NCBI RefSeq assembly: GCF_964273065.1
Contig: NZ_OZ186815.1
Coordinates: 2,170,001-2,234,000 of the forward strand
DNA length: 64,000 bases
Source of the DNA: Nocardiopsis dassonvillei_B
GTDB taxonomy: Bacteria > Actinomycetota > Actinomycetes > Streptosporangiales > Streptosporangiaceae
Reading direction: 5' to 3'
Position numbers and translations under genes: made by a program. The notes under the pieces were generated by a model. It worked only from the letters and a program-made list of their open reading frames with translations. It did not search any database and had not been told where the DNA came from. Below are positions 50,334 to 60,884 of the stretch, piece after piece. Numbering within the stretch: position 1 is the stretch's first letter; every line of letters starts with the position of its first letter.

Positions 50334-50864
50334 CTAGCGTTGCTTGAGCAGTGCGGTGAGTTCCCCGGTCAGGCCCTTGGCCGCGGCCTCCACCATGTTG
50401 AGGACGGCGGTGAACCCGTCGTCGCCCCCGTAGTAGGGGTCGGGCACCTCGGGGTTGGGGCCCACCCCCGGGGCGAAGGAGCGGAACAGCCGCAGCCGGG
50501 CGGGGTCGAAACCGTGCCCGGCCCCGTACCGGTCGATGATGCGGCGCAGGTCGTCGAGGTTGTCCAGGTCCATGACCAGCAGCAGGTCGAGGCGGGACAG
50601 GTCGGCCGGGTCGAACTGCCGGGCGGTGTGGTCGGTGAGGTACCCGTGCACACGCAGGGTGGCCGAGGCCCGGGGGTCCATCGCCCCGCCCACGTGCCAG
50701 TCACCGGTACCGGCGCTCTCCACCTCCACGAGGTCGCCCAGCCCGGCCCGTTCCAGGTCGGCCGCCAGCACCTTGGCGGCCATCGGCGAGCGGCAGATGT
50801 TGCCCAGGCACACCACGCCGACTCGGTAGGGGCCGTCGGGGTCGCGAGGTTCCGGCAAGCTCAT
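50334..50864 (-). CDS. Low-molecular-weight protein-tyrosine phosphatase
   Basis: A 176-residue LMW-PTP with the P-loop CLGNICRS (Cys 19, Arg 25) and the general-acid loop VPDPYYGG. It removes phosphate from tyrosine or small phosphosugars. Co-transcribed with the fructosamine kinase gene, so it may dephosphorylate products of amino-sugar deglycation; a role in tyrosine phosphorylation control is equally possible. Confidence 0.93.
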   Translation of the reverse strand: MSLPEPRDPDGPYRVGVVCLGNICRSPMAAKVLAADLERAGLGDLVEVESAGTGDWHVGGAMDPRASATLRVHGYLTDHTARQFDPADLSRLDLLLVMDLDNLDDLRRIIDRYGAGHGFDPARLRLFRSFAPGVGPNPEVPDPYYGGDDGFTAVLNMVEAAAKGLTGELTALLKQR

Positions 50865-50941
50865 ACCCCTTACCGTAACGAAAAACCGGCGCGGCCACCC
50901 GCTTCGCGGCGGGCGCGTTCGCCGCGGTCCGGTAACGCCGG

Positions 50942-51376
50942 TCAGCCCTTGGGCAGGCGGACCACGGTGACGAAGAAGTCGTCGATCTGCCGGACGACCT
51001 TGATGAACTGGTCGAAGTCCACCGGTTTGGGCACGTATGCGTTGGCGTGGAGGCGGTAGCTGCGCAGTACGTCCTCCTCCGCCTCAGAGGTGGTGAGCAC
51101 GACGACGGGGATGTGCGCGAGCTCGTCGTCGTTCTTGACCTCCTGGAGGACCTCCCGGCCGTCCTTCCGGGGCAGGTTGAGGTCGAGCAGGATCAGGTGC
51201 GGCCGCGGGGCCTCGGCGTACTCGCCCTCCCGGCGCAGGAAGCGCAGGGCCTCGACGCCGTCGGAGACCACGTGCAGGCGGTTGCCCAGCTTGTGTTCCT
51301 CGAACGCCTCCTTGGTCATGAGGACGTCGCCCGGGTCGTCCTCGACCAGCAGCACCTCGATCGGATGCACCAACAT
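50942..51376 (-). CDS. Single-domain response regulator (Rcp1-like)
   Basis: A 144-residue receiver-only regulator: acidic pocket VEDDPGD, phospho-acceptor Asp 65 (LILLDLNLPRKDG), Thr in VVLTTSEAEED and Lys in YVPKPVDF. The LNLPRKDGREVL sequence is typical of Rcp1-type partners of phytochrome-like kinases. ATG 51376 is preferred; TTG 51388 would overlap the kinase stop codon. Last gene of the three-gene signalling operon. Confidence 0.9.
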   Translation of the reverse strand: MLVHPIEVLLVEDDPGDVLMTKEAFEEHKLGNRLHVVSDGVEALRFLRREGEYAEAPRPHLILLDLNLPRKDGREVLQEVKNDDELAHIPVVVLTTSEAEEDVLRSYRLHANAYVPKPVDFDQFIKVVRQIDDFFVTVVRLPKG

Positions 51377-51384
51377 GACCTCGC

Positions 51385-53319
<1,935 letters not shown>

Positions 53320-53342
53320 GGCCGTCCCCTCCCCGGGAGGCG

Positions 53343-54671
53343 TCACTCCCGTTCTCCGTTGCTCTCCTCGTGGTCGCCGTGGCTGATGAGGAGCATCGCC
53401 ACGTCGTCCTGGAGCGGTCCCCCGTTGCTGTGCTCGGCCTCGTCCACCACGTGCTCGGGCAGCCGGGCCAGGGAGACGCCCTGCTCCAGGATGCCGGTGA
53501 CCAGCCGGCGCAGGCCCGCGACCTCCAGGCGGGCGGGGGGCTCCCCGTCGTAGGCGTCGACCAGGCCGTCGGTGTACATGAGCAGGCTGGAGCCGGTCGG
53601 CAGCCGGACCTCGTCGACGTCGGCGTCCTCGACCGGGAAGACGCCGAGCGGGGGCTGGGGGGTGACCGGGGTCTCCTCCACGGAGGCGCCCCGGACGATC
53701 ATGGGCGGCGGGTGCCCCAGCACGCGCAGCCGGACCCGGTCTTCGCCGGTGTCCATGCTGGCCATGCACAGGGTCGCGTACATCTCCTCCTGGGCCCGCT
53801 CGCTGACGAGGATGGCCTCCAGGTTGGGCAGCACCGTGGACTCGGCGACCCCGGCCATGATGAGCGTCCGCCAGGCGATGCGCAGGCTGACGCCCAGCGC
53901 GGCCTCGTCGGGACCGTGGCCGCTGACGTCGCCGATGATGATGTGGGTGGTGCCGTCCTTCTCGACCGCGTCGTAGAAGTCCCCGCCGACGATGGCGCGC
54001 TTGCGCCCGGGCCGGTAGTAGGCGCGGTGGCTGAGGGGCGAGCGCTGGAGGAGCACCTGGGGCAGCAGGCCGCGCTCCAGGCGCATGTTCTCGCGGGCGC
54101 GCAGGCGGGCCTCGCGCAGCTGGTTGGCGTTCTCGTCGGCGCGTCGGCGCTCCAGGGAGTAGCGCAGGCTCCGGCCCAGCAGGGATCCGTCCACCTGGCC
54201 CTTGACGAGGTAGTCCTGGGCTCCGGCCGCCACGGCGGCGACGCCTTCGTGCTCGTCGTCCAGGCCGGTGAGGACGACGACGGCCGCCGAGGGGGCGCTC
54301 TGCAGCACCTCGCGGAGCAGGTCGAGGCCGTGCCCGTCGGGCAGGTTGAGGTCGAGCAGGACGCAGCCCCGGAAGCCCTTGAGGTGGCCGCGGGCCTCCT
54401 GGAGGGTGGCGACCCAGGTGATGCGGGTGGTGAGCGCCGTCTCGGCGAGCAGTTCCTCGGCGAGGAAGGCGTCGCCCGCGTCGTCTTCGATCAGCAGGAC
54501 GTCAACCGATTCGACGGCAGCCTCCACCCGTTCGTTCAGGACGGCGTCGCCCGGGGCGGTGCGGCCGTCGGCGGAAGCGCCGTCAGCGGACACGCCGCCG
54601 CCGGGGACGGCGTGCGCCGTCCCCGCGCCGATCACCGTCGCGGGATCGTGCCCTGTTCTCCTGGTATCCAC
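53343..54671 (-). CDS. Receiver-PP2C phosphatase response regulator (RsbU-like)
   Basis: A 442-residue protein with a disordered N-terminal 50 residues, a receiver domain (IEDDAGDAFLAEE; phospho-Asp in GCVLLDLNLPDG; Lys in DYLVKGQV), a coiled-coil linker and a C-terminal PP2C/SpoIIE phosphatase domain (VGGDFYD, IIGDVSGHGPDEAA, LMYTDGLVDA, QDDVAMLLI) with metal-binding Asp residues intact. Such proteins dephosphorylate anti-anti-sigma factors in stress control. First gene of the operon with the CHASE3 kinase (23 bp downstream) and Rcp1-like regulator. Confidence 0.92.
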   Translation of the reverse strand: MDTRRTGHDPATVIGAGTAHAVPGGGVSADGASADGRTAPGDAVLNERVEAAVESVDVLLIEDDAGDAFLAEELLAETALTTRITWVATLQEARGHLKGFRGCVLLDLNLPDGHGLDLLREVLQSAPSAAVVVLTGLDDEHEGVAAVAAGAQDYLVKGQVDGSLLGRSLRYSLERRRADENANQLREARLRARENMRLERGLLPQVLLQRSPLSHRAYYRPGRKRAIVGGDFYDAVEKDGTTHIIIGDVSGHGPDEAALGVSLRIAWRTLIMAGVAESTVLPNLEAILVSERAQEEMYATLCMASMDTGEDRVRLRVLGHPPPMIVRGASVEETPVTPQPPLGVFPVEDADVDEVRLPTGSSLLMYTDGLVDAYDGEPPARLEVAGLRRLVTGILEQGVSLARLPEHVVDEAEHSNGGPLQDDVAMLLISHGDHEESNGERE

Positions 54672-55095
54672 TCATCGCCTTCGGTCTGACGGTCCGCGGG
54701 CGCTCGCCGTCGCGCCGCCTGGGCCCGAGACGAACACCCCGGGGCGGTTCGGACCGCATGGCTCCCCAAAAGATAAACGCCCCGAGGACCTGTTGACCAG
54801 CAGGCGGGTGAGAGACACATCCGACGGCACCGGCGGGAACCGGGGCGCCGGACGGGAACCCCGGGCCCGAACCCGCTGGGGCCAAGGCGTTCCGCGGGGA
54901 CCGCGGCGGGCGGGCGGCGAGCGCGTGCAGGGGCATGTGCACGCAGGTGCGGCGCCCTCCAATGTGAGGCCGGACACATGCTAGGCGACGCCGTCGGGCT
55001 TTTTTATGACAGGTCGTCGTATCCCCTTGAAGGGAGGATCACCTAAATGACATGATGTCATCAAAGGTACCGATCGAGGAAGGCGGAGAGCGCGG
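54672..55095. other. Divergent promoter region between the signalling operon and heme oxygenase
   Basis: About 420 bp with no convincing gene. The right end (54998-55065) is unusually AT-rich, with a T6 tract at 55001-55006 and a perfect 15-bp palindrome at 55047-55061, and probably carries the heme oxygenase promoter. The left part is GC-rich and featureless apart from an A-rich patch near 54765. Confidence 0.45.
55047..55061. promoter_or_regulatory. 15-bp palindrome upstream of heme oxygenase
   Basis: ATGACAT-G-ATGTCAT, perfect 7+1+7, 35 bp before the heme oxygenase start codon. The size and position suit an operator for the TetR regulator encoded just downstream of heme oxygenase. Confidence 0.65.
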
Positions 55096-55776
55096 ATGAG
55101 CGTCACGGCCGAAGCCCCCACCGCGGCCCCCGGCCCCGAGCCGTTCTCCGAGCGGCTCAGGGCGGCCACGTGGAGCGGCCACGAGGCCGCCGAGGACCAC
55201 GGGTTCACCCGGGCCCTCATGTCCGGCACCCTGCCCCTGGCCGGGTACACCGCGATGGTCGCCCAGCACTACTTCGCCTACGTCGCGCTGGAGGAGGTCG
55301 GCCGCTCGCTGGCCGGCGACCGCCTCGCCGGCCGGTTCCACCGCCCCGAACTGGAACGGGTGCCCGCCCTCGTCCGGGACCTGGAGCACCTGCTCGGCGC
55401 CGACTGGCGCGAGCGCGTCGAGCCGACCCCCGCCACCCTCGCCTACGTCGCCCGCATCGAGCAGACGGCCGACCGGCCCGAGGGCTTCGTCGCCCACCAC
55501 TACACCCGGTACATGGGCGACGTGTCCGGGGGCCAGTTCATCCGCCGCACCGCCGCCCGGGCCTACGGGCTCACCGACGGGGCCGGGGTCGCCTTCTACG
55601 TGTTCGACGGCCTGGGCAGCCTGCCGAGGTTCCGCGCGGACTACCGCGCACGCCTGGACTCCCTGGAGATGGACGACGCCACCGCGGAGCGGCTCATCGC
55701 CGAGACCCGCCTGGCCTACCGGCTCAACACGGAGGTGTTCGCCGACCTGGGGCGGCTCCACACCGCCGCCCCCTGA
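55096..55776 (+). CDS. Biliverdin-producing heme oxygenase
   Basis: A 226-residue heme oxygenase of the HmuO/HO-1 fold, which opens heme to biliverdin, CO and Fe(II). The proximal heme ligand is likely His 29 in WSGHEAAEDHGF; the distal helix has YTRYMGDVSGGQFI with the flexible glycines and catalytic Asp 142. Length matches HmuO. It needs a reductase; none is adjacent. A TetR regulator gene follows, so heme, iron or another ligand may control it. A hairpin (GGCCGCCC/GGGCGGCC, 55777-55798) directly follows the stop. Confidence 0.93.
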   Translation: MSVTAEAPTAAPGPEPFSERLRAATWSGHEAAEDHGFTRALMSGTLPLAGYTAMVAQHYFAYVALEEVGRSLAGDRLAGRFHRPELERVPALVRDLEHLLGADWRERVEPTPATLAYVARIEQTADRPEGFVAHHYTRYMGDVSGGQFIRRTAARAYGLTDGAGVAFYVFDGLGSLPRFRADYRARLDSLEMDDATAERLIAETRLAYRLNTEVFADLGRLHTAAP

Positions 55777-55874
55777 GGCCGCCCGCGAGGGGGCGGCCGG
55801 GGCCGTCCGGACCCGGGGCCGCGGAGGAGGCCGAACCGTGCGGCCCGGCCGCCCCGGCGTGCCACCATAGGGGA

Positions 55875-56534
55875 ATGCCCAAGATCACGGCGCCCACCAT
55901 CGCCGCCCACCGTGCCCGCACACGGGAGCGCATCATGGAGGCTGTCGACGAGCTCATCCGCTCGCAGGGGATCGACCGCGTCTCCATGACCGACGTCGCC
56001 AACGCCGCGGGCATCACCCGCACCGCGCTCTACAACTACTTCCCGGACAAGCCCACGCTGCTGCTGGCGTTCACCGAGGAGGTGAACAACCGCTTCGTGG
56101 AGAACTACCGGCGCGAGCTGCCCTCGGGGGTCTCCGCGGCCCGGCGGCTGTCGGCGTTCGTCCGCCTCCAGCTCGAAGGCATCGTGGCGCACCCGCACCC
56201 GCCCGCGGCCGAGCTCGGCGCCAGCCTGGGGCCGCAGGCCTACCAGGCGCTGGCCGCCCACGTCGCCCCGATGCAGAGCCTGCTCACGGAGATCCTGGAG
56301 GAGGGCATCGCCGGCGGCGAGTTCGACGCGATGCCCGCCGAGGCCGTGGCCCGGCTGACCCTGTCGATGGTCGGGTCACAGCGCATCCCCCTGGTGAGCG
56401 GGGAGATCGACCCGGAGGAGACGCACGCCCTGGTCACCAGGTTCGTCCTGCGCGCCCTGGGGGTCCCGACCGAAACCGTGGACACCATCGTCCTCAACCG
56501 TGACAGGAATGAGACCCTCGGCGACGGCGCATGA
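55875..56534 (+). CDS. TetR-family transcriptional regulator
   Basis: A 219-residue TetR regulator with an N-terminal helix-turn-helix (VSMTDVANAAGITRTALYNYFPDKPTLL, landmarks DVANAAGITRTALYNYF) and an all-helical ligand domain containing PPAAELGASLGPQAYQAL. It follows heme oxygenase on the same strand with 98 bp between, and is the natural candidate for binding the palindrome at 55047-55061. Ligand unknown. Confidence 0.88.
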   Translation: MPKITAPTIAAHRARTRERIMEAVDELIRSQGIDRVSMTDVANAAGITRTALYNYFPDKPTLLLAFTEEVNNRFVENYRRELPSGVSAARRLSAFVRLQLEGIVAHPHPPAAELGASLGPQAYQALAAHVAPMQSLLTEILEEGIAGGEFDAMPAEAVARLTLSMVGSQRIPLVSGEIDPEETHALVTRFVLRALGVPTETVDTIVLNRDRNETLGDGA

Positions 56535-56665
56535 GCGGCGAGTGATAACGGACCGCCCGTAACGGGCGCCCGTGCGGCGATCGGACGATACCGACTCGAG
56601 AACCGCACTCCGGATCCGGTAGGAATCATGGCCCCGGACCCGAGTCGTGAAGGTTCTCCCCCGTC

Positions 56666-56932
56666 ATGTCGCTCGTACTGCTGGCGATCGGTGTCGTACC
56701 GGTGCTGGTCGCGATGTTCAACAAGGTGCCCCGCTACGTCCCGCCCCGGCCCGGGCGCGCCCCCGCCCGCGGCGGAACCGCCACCCGGACGGCGCCCCGG
56801 GCCGCCGCCGCGACGGCACCGCGGCTGCGCCTGGCCCCCGCCCGCCTCACCGAGCAGGGCCGCGCCCTGCTCACCACCCTGGGCGGCAGCGCGATGATCA
56901 TCGCGTTCTTCCTCGCCCTGTCCGGCCACTAG
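56666..56932 (+). CDS. Small two-helix membrane protein
   Basis: An 88-residue protein with hydrophobic helices at each end (SLVLLAIGVVPVLVAMF and GGSAMIIAFFLALSG) and a basic Pro/Arg/Ala linker of about 45 residues. No known family. Its TAG stop codon coincides with the first bases of the inverted-repeat element at 56931, so the original C terminus may have been altered by an insertion. Ribosome site AAGG is weak and distant. Confidence 0.55.
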   Translation: MSLVLLAIGVVPVLVAMFNKVPRYVPPRPGRAPARGGTATRTAPRAAAATAPRLRLAPARLTEQGRALLTTLGGSAMIIAFFLALSGH

Positions 56933-57115
56933 GGCGTGTTCGGCGGATCGTTCCGGGTCGCGGCCGTCGGGCCGCCTCCCGCCGCGCCGGCCGCGCTCGG
57001 ACGGCCGAACCCGGGCCGGCCTGCGCTCGTCGCCTCGCGGGAGGTCGCCTGACGACCGCTCCCGGCACCCGGCGCAGGCGCCGAGCCGCACGAGAGCATC
57101 CGCCGGACAAGCCCT
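56931..57115. mobile_element. 185-bp element bounded by imperfect terminal inverted repeats
   Basis: The left end AGGGCGTGTTCGGCGGATC and the right end, read on the opposite strand as AGGGCTTGTCCGGCGGATG, match at 16 of 19 positions. The interior is non-coding and GC-rich. This looks like a MITE or remnant of an insertion sequence; no clear target duplication is visible. The rest of the gap to 57294 is non-coding, with a loose inverted pair (CTGTTTTTCGA near 57121 and TTCGAAAAAACACAG near 57279) near its end. Confidence 0.55.
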
Positions 57116-57294
57116 GGGGTCTGTTTTTCGAGTGCCGTCCTGTTCCGCGGGGGGTGTGTGAGGCGCCGGCGGGGTTCGGCAGGCCCGGAGGGGACGTCCG
57201 GGGAACGAGGACGTTCCCGTAGGGCCGAGGGCTCCCGCCTTCCGGGGGCGCCGAACGCGAACCGGAGCGGAGCGGAGGTTCGAAAAAACACAGC

Positions 57295-58206
57295 CTAGGG
57301 ACGGCGCAGGCGGCGGCCCAGCCCGGCCAGCAGTCCGCCGGCGGCCAGGCCCGCGGCCACCGCGGCGGCCGTCGCGACCCTGCGGCGCGCCCGCGCGTCC
57401 CGGTGCGCCGCCATCTCGGCGATCGCCCGGTCGGTGGGACCGAACGCGCCGCCGCACAGCAACGGGTCCAGCTCCAGGGGGCGCCAGCGCGCCTCCGGCC
57501 ACGGGCGCGGGGCGAACAGGTCCGGCGGCGTCGAGGTGCGCGGCTTCCAGCGCACTCCCCCGGCCGGGGCGCCCGAGGGCACGGGGACCCGCCGGTGCAG
57601 CGGGACCGCGATCGGCCCGGGCTCCGCGCCCTGGTAGCGCAGGTCGCCCGGAGCGTTGGCGATCAGCTCCACCAGGAGCCGGGCGCAGGCGCGGGCGTCG
57701 CCCAGGGCGGTGTGCTGGCCGGTCGGCCACGTTCCGCTCAGCGCGTGCGACGCCTTGGGCAGCGAGTAGCGCTCCAGCTTGACCTGCGCGCGCAGGGCGC
57801 GCAGCGTGCACAGCCCCGGCAGCCCCTGGGGCAGGCCGGAGGGGATCAGTTCCGAGGCCAGGAAGCGCTGCTCGAAGTCGAGGTTGTGGCCCACCACCAC
57901 GGCGCCCGAGAGCAGCCGGACCAGCTCCGGCACCACCTCGTGAGCGGCCGGGGCGCCGATGACGTCGCCGTCGCCGATGCCGTGGAACTCGCGGCCGGCC
58001 ACGTCGGTGCGCGGGTCGACCAGGGTGGTGAACTCCTCCAGCAGGGTGCCGTCGCCGCGCAGCCGCACCACCGCGATCTCCACGATGCGGGCACCCGAAC
58101 GCGGGTCCAGTCCGGTGGTCTCGGTGTCGAGCACCGCGTACTCCAGGTCCGCCGCCCGGATGCCGCCCCTGCGCCGGGTCAGCGTCCCCATCCGCAGCGT
58201 TCCCAT
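57295..58206 (-). CDS. DEDDh 3'-5' exonuclease (DnaQ-like)
   Basis: A protein of 303 residues from ATG 58206 with an N-terminal DnaQ-type exonuclease domain: Exo I VLDTETTG (Asp 27, Glu 29), Exo II VVVGHNLDFEQRFL and Exo III HTALGDARAC (DEDDh type). The C-terminal 100 residues are Pro/Arg-rich and end with a hydrophobic Ala/Gly/Leu stretch (VATAAAVAAGLAAGGLLAGL), possibly a membrane tail. ATG 58245 with GGGAG upstream would add 13 residues. It is not fused to a polymerase and probably acts in DNA repair or RNA trimming. Confidence 0.85.
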   Translation of the reverse strand: MGTLRMGTLTRRRGGIRAADLEYAVLDTETTGLDPRSGARIVEIAVVRLRGDGTLLEEFTTLVDPRTDVAGREFHGIGDGDVIGAPAAHEVVPELVRLLSGAVVVGHNLDFEQRFLASELIPSGLPQGLPGLCTLRALRAQVKLERYSLPKASHALSGTWPTGQHTALGDARACARLLVELIANAPGDLRYQGAEPGPIAVPLHRRVPVPSGAPAGGVRWKPRTSTPPDLFAPRPWPEARWRPLELDPLLCGGAFGPTDRAIAEMAAHRDARARRRVATAAAVAAGLAAGGLLAGLGRRLRRP

Positions 58207-58383
58207 GCCCGTCCCCCCGTCGAAAACCGCTGGTTCCACCGCCATGACCCTACTCCCCGGCACCGACGGACCGGCCCACCCCGGCTCCTGCCGGAACGGA
58301 AGAAAGTACCCCGGGGTAACGTTCTGACGCGTGTCCGCACATCCGCGGACACTCCACGCACGCTCGACGATGAGGAGACCCGC

Positions 58384-59346
58384 ATGACCCGAACCCCTCC
58401 GCCCGAGTACGTGCCCCTGGCAGAGGTGGTCCGCTCCGGGATGCGTGAGAGCGTGCACTACGGGGCGGTCGTCGGGCTGGCCGCGGACGGGCGCATCGCC
58501 CACGCGCGCGGCCCGGTGCACCAGCCCATGTTCCCCCGCTCCTCCGCCAAGCCGTTCCAGGCCGTGGCGATGCTGCGCGCCGGCGCCCCGCTGGACGGGC
58601 CCTCCCTGGCGATCGCGGCGGGCAGCCACGGCGGCGAGCCGATCCACGAGGAGCGCGCCCGGCTCGTCCTCGCCGAGGCCGGCCTCACCCCCGACGCACT
58701 GCGCTGCCCGCCCGACATCCCCGGCGGGTCGGCGGCCCGGCGGGACTTCGTCCGGGCCGGGCGCGAGCCCGAGCGCCTCCTCATGAACTGCTCGGGCAAG
58801 CACGCGGGCATGCTCGCCGCCTGCGTCGCCCGGGGGTGGAGCACCGAGGACTACCTCGACCCGGGGCACCCCCTCCAGGTGCTCGTCCGCGAGACCACGG
58901 AGGACCTGTGCGGCGAGGAGGTCGCCCACACCGCGGTCGACGGGTGCGGGGCGCCCCAGCTGGCCGTCTCCCTGGCGGGCCTGGCCCGGGGGCTGTGGCG
59001 GATGCGCACCGCGCCCGAGGGCTCCCCCGAGCGCGCGGTCCTGTCCGCCATGAGCGCCCACCCCGAGTACGTGTCCGGCACCGGCCGGGTGGACACCGAC
59101 CTGATGACGCGCATGCCGGGCCTGGTGTCCAAGATCGGCGCCGACGGGGTGCTGGTCCTGTCCGCGCCCTCCGGGGAGGCCGTCGCCGTCAAGATCAGCG
59201 ACGGGGACGCCGCGGAGCGGGCGCGTACGCTGGTCGCACTCGACGCCCTGCACACCCTGGGCGTGGACGTGACCCCCGTCGGGGACCGGCTGCGGGTGGA
59301 CGTCTACGGCGGTGGCGCCCCGGTCGGCGAGGTCCGCCCGCTCTGA
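58384..59346 (+). CDS. L-asparaginase II family protein
   Basis: A 320-residue asparaginase of the Rhizobium etli type (PF06089), unrelated to the E. coli enzymes. Landmarks are FPRSSAKPFQAVAML, GSHGGEPIHEERA, NCSGKHAGMLAAC (with the Ser-Lys pair and the Cys reported to bind metal) and VDGCGAPQLAVSL. It hydrolyses Asn to Asp and ammonia in the cytoplasm. ATG 58384 has GAGGAG six bases upstream. It diverges from the exonuclease gene and precedes the ferredoxin reductase by 11 bp. Confidence 0.92.
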   Translation: MTRTPPPEYVPLAEVVRSGMRESVHYGAVVGLAADGRIAHARGPVHQPMFPRSSAKPFQAVAMLRAGAPLDGPSLAIAAGSHGGEPIHEERARLVLAEAGLTPDALRCPPDIPGGSAARRDFVRAGREPERLLMNCSGKHAGMLAACVARGWSTEDYLDPGHPLQVLVRETTEDLCGEEVAHTAVDGCGAPQLAVSLAGLARGLWRMRTAPEGSPERAVLSAMSAHPEYVSGTGRVDTDLMTRMPGLVSKIGADGVLVLSAPSGEAVAVKISDGDAAERARTLVALDALHTLGVDVTPVGDRLRVDVYGGGAPVGEVRPL

Positions 59347-59357
59347 ACGGAGGCACA

Positions 59358-60572
59358 GTGCGAAACATCGTCATCGTCGGCGCCGGGATGGCGGGGCTGC
59401 ACACCGCGGCGGCCCTGCGCGAACGCGGCTTCGAGGGGCGTGTCACGCTCATCGGCGAGGAGCCGCACCGGCCCTACTCCCGGCCGCCGCTGTCCAAGGA
59501 GGCCCTGACCGGGATGGGCCTGGGCGAGGGCCCCCTGGCGGGCAACCGGGCGCTGCGGCTGCTGGAGGACGCCGAGATCGACGCCCTGGACCTGGACTTC
59601 CGTCCGGGCACCCGGGCGGTCGGCCTGGACACCGCCTCCCGCACGGTCGAGCTCGACGACGGCGGTGTTCCCTACGACGGCCTGGTGGTCGCCACCGGCG
59701 CCCGGGCCCGCCGCCCGGACACCGGCCTGGCCGGGGTGCACGTGCTGCGCACCCTGGAGGACGCCGAGGCCGTGCGCGCCGCGATCGCCGAACACGGGCG
59801 GCTGGTGGTCGTGGGCGCGGGGTTCGTCGGCGCGGAGGTGGCGGCCAGCGCCCGCGCCCTGGGCGCCGAGGTCACCCTGGTGGAGGCGGCCCCGACCCCG
59901 CTGACCCGGGTGGTCGACCCGCGGGTGGGGTCGGTGCTGACCGAGCTGCACCGCGAGAACGGCGTGGACGTGCGCCTGGGCGTCGGCGTGGAGGCCTACG
60001 AGGGCGCCGGGCGCGTCGAGCGCGTACGGCTCGCCGACGGCCGGACCGTCGAGACCCCCCTCGTCGTGGCGGGCGTCGGCGTGCACCTCAACACCGAATG
60101 GCTCCGGGGGTCGCTCGACCTCATGCCCGACGGGTCGGTGCGCTGCGACGAGTACTCGGCGGCCTCCGCTCCCGGCGTGTACGCGGTCGGCGACCTGGCG
60201 AACTGGCCGCACCCCCGCTACGGCGGGCGCGTCCGGCTGGAGCACTGGACCAACGCCGGGGAGCAGGCCGCGGCGGCCGCGCACAACCTGCTCGCCGGGC
60301 CGGAGGCGCGGGAGCCCTTCACCCCGGTGCCCTACTTCTGGTCCGACCAATACAAAATGAAGGTCCAGCTGCTGGGACAGGGTGCCCCGGCCGATGAGGT
60401 CGCCATCGTGCACGGGTCCGTGGAGGACCGTAAATTCGTGGCGTTCCTCGGCCGGGGCGGCATGCTGACGGGCGTCCTCGGGCTGCGCTCCACGCCGCGC
60501 ACCATGCGGTACCGGGGGCTGCTGGAGCGGCCCACCACCTGGGAGGAGGCCCTGGCGGCGGTCAGTCCGTGA
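59358..60572 (+). CDS. NAD(P)H-dependent ferredoxin reductase (FAD)
   Basis: A 404-residue pyridine nucleotide-disulphide-type flavoprotein of the putidaredoxin/rhodocoxin reductase class: FAD motif IVIVGAGMAGLHTAA at the N terminus, NAD motif VVVGAGFVGAEVAA near residue 155, and GVYAVGDLANWP with the second FAD motif. The reductase C-terminal domain (FWSDQYKMKVQLLG) is present. It passes electrons from NAD(P)H to a ferredoxin; the small ferredoxin gene lies tail-to-tail and overlaps its 3' end. GTG 59358 has GGAGG four bases upstream. Confidence 0.92.
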   Translation: MRNIVIVGAGMAGLHTAAALRERGFEGRVTLIGEEPHRPYSRPPLSKEALTGMGLGEGPLAGNRALRLLEDAEIDALDLDFRPGTRAVGLDTASRTVELDDGGVPYDGLVVATGARARRPDTGLAGVHVLRTLEDAEAVRAAIAEHGRLVVVGAGFVGAEVAASARALGAEVTLVEAAPTPLTRVVDPRVGSVLTELHRENGVDVRLGVGVEAYEGAGRVERVRLADGRTVETPLVVAGVGVHLNTEWLRGSLDLMPDGSVRCDEYSAASAPGVYAVGDLANWPHPRYGGRVRLEHWTNAGEQAAAAAHNLLAGPEAREPFTPVPYFWSDQYKMKVQLLGQGAPADEVAIVHGSVEDRKFVAFLGRGGMLTGVLGLRSTPRTMRYRGLLERPTTWEEALAAVSP

Positions 60573-60753
60573 CGGTGACGGCCCGCCTGGGGCAAAGCTT
60601 CTCGGCCCTGCGGACCCTGTCGTGGAGCTCGGCGGGCGGCTCCTGGGTGAGCAGGTACAGGAAGTCGTCGTCCCGCACCTCGAAGACCTCGGGGGCGGCG
60701 CCCGTGCACAGGGCGTTGCTCTCGCACAGGTCGCGGTCGACCTCGACTCGCAT
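60562..60753 (-). CDS. Small P450-type ferredoxin with non-cysteine ligand position
   Basis: A 63-residue ferredoxin of the actinobacterial P450-partner type. Cysteines 10, 16 and 54 form CX5C ... CP; the position between them that is Cys in 4Fe-4S proteins is Asn 13. Such CXXNXXC(X)nCP ferredoxins carry 3Fe-4S or unusual 4Fe-4S clusters with shifted potentials. ATG 60753 has GAGGAG seven bases upstream. Its last 11 bases overlap the convergent ferredoxin reductase gene. No cytochrome P450 lies in the window, so its acceptor is encoded elsewhere or is one of the oxygenases. Confidence 0.9.
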   Translation of the reverse strand: MRVEVDRDLCESNALCTGAAPEVFEVRDDDFLYLLTQEPPAELHDRVRRAEKLCPRRAVTVTD

Positions 60754-60884
60754 GGTGTGACTCCTCGCGCGGACGGAAGTGCCACACCGCACACTACGCC
60801 GGTCCTCCGGCGAACCGGCGGGCCGCGAACGGAGTCCCACGGTGTGCGGGAACCCCCCGCCCAGAGCCCGAACCGAGGTGCACC

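Noticed and set aside
55036..55050. Possible iron box (AGGATCACCTAAA) before heme oxygenase
   Set aside because: Matches only one half of the TTAGGTTAGGCTAACCTAA-type consensus; the palindrome next to it is far stronger.
57117..57295. Inverted pair CTGTTTTTCGA / TTCGAAAAAACACAG as ends of a second mobile element
   Set aside because: Similarity is limited to short A/T runs with length differences; chance or terminator remnants explain it.
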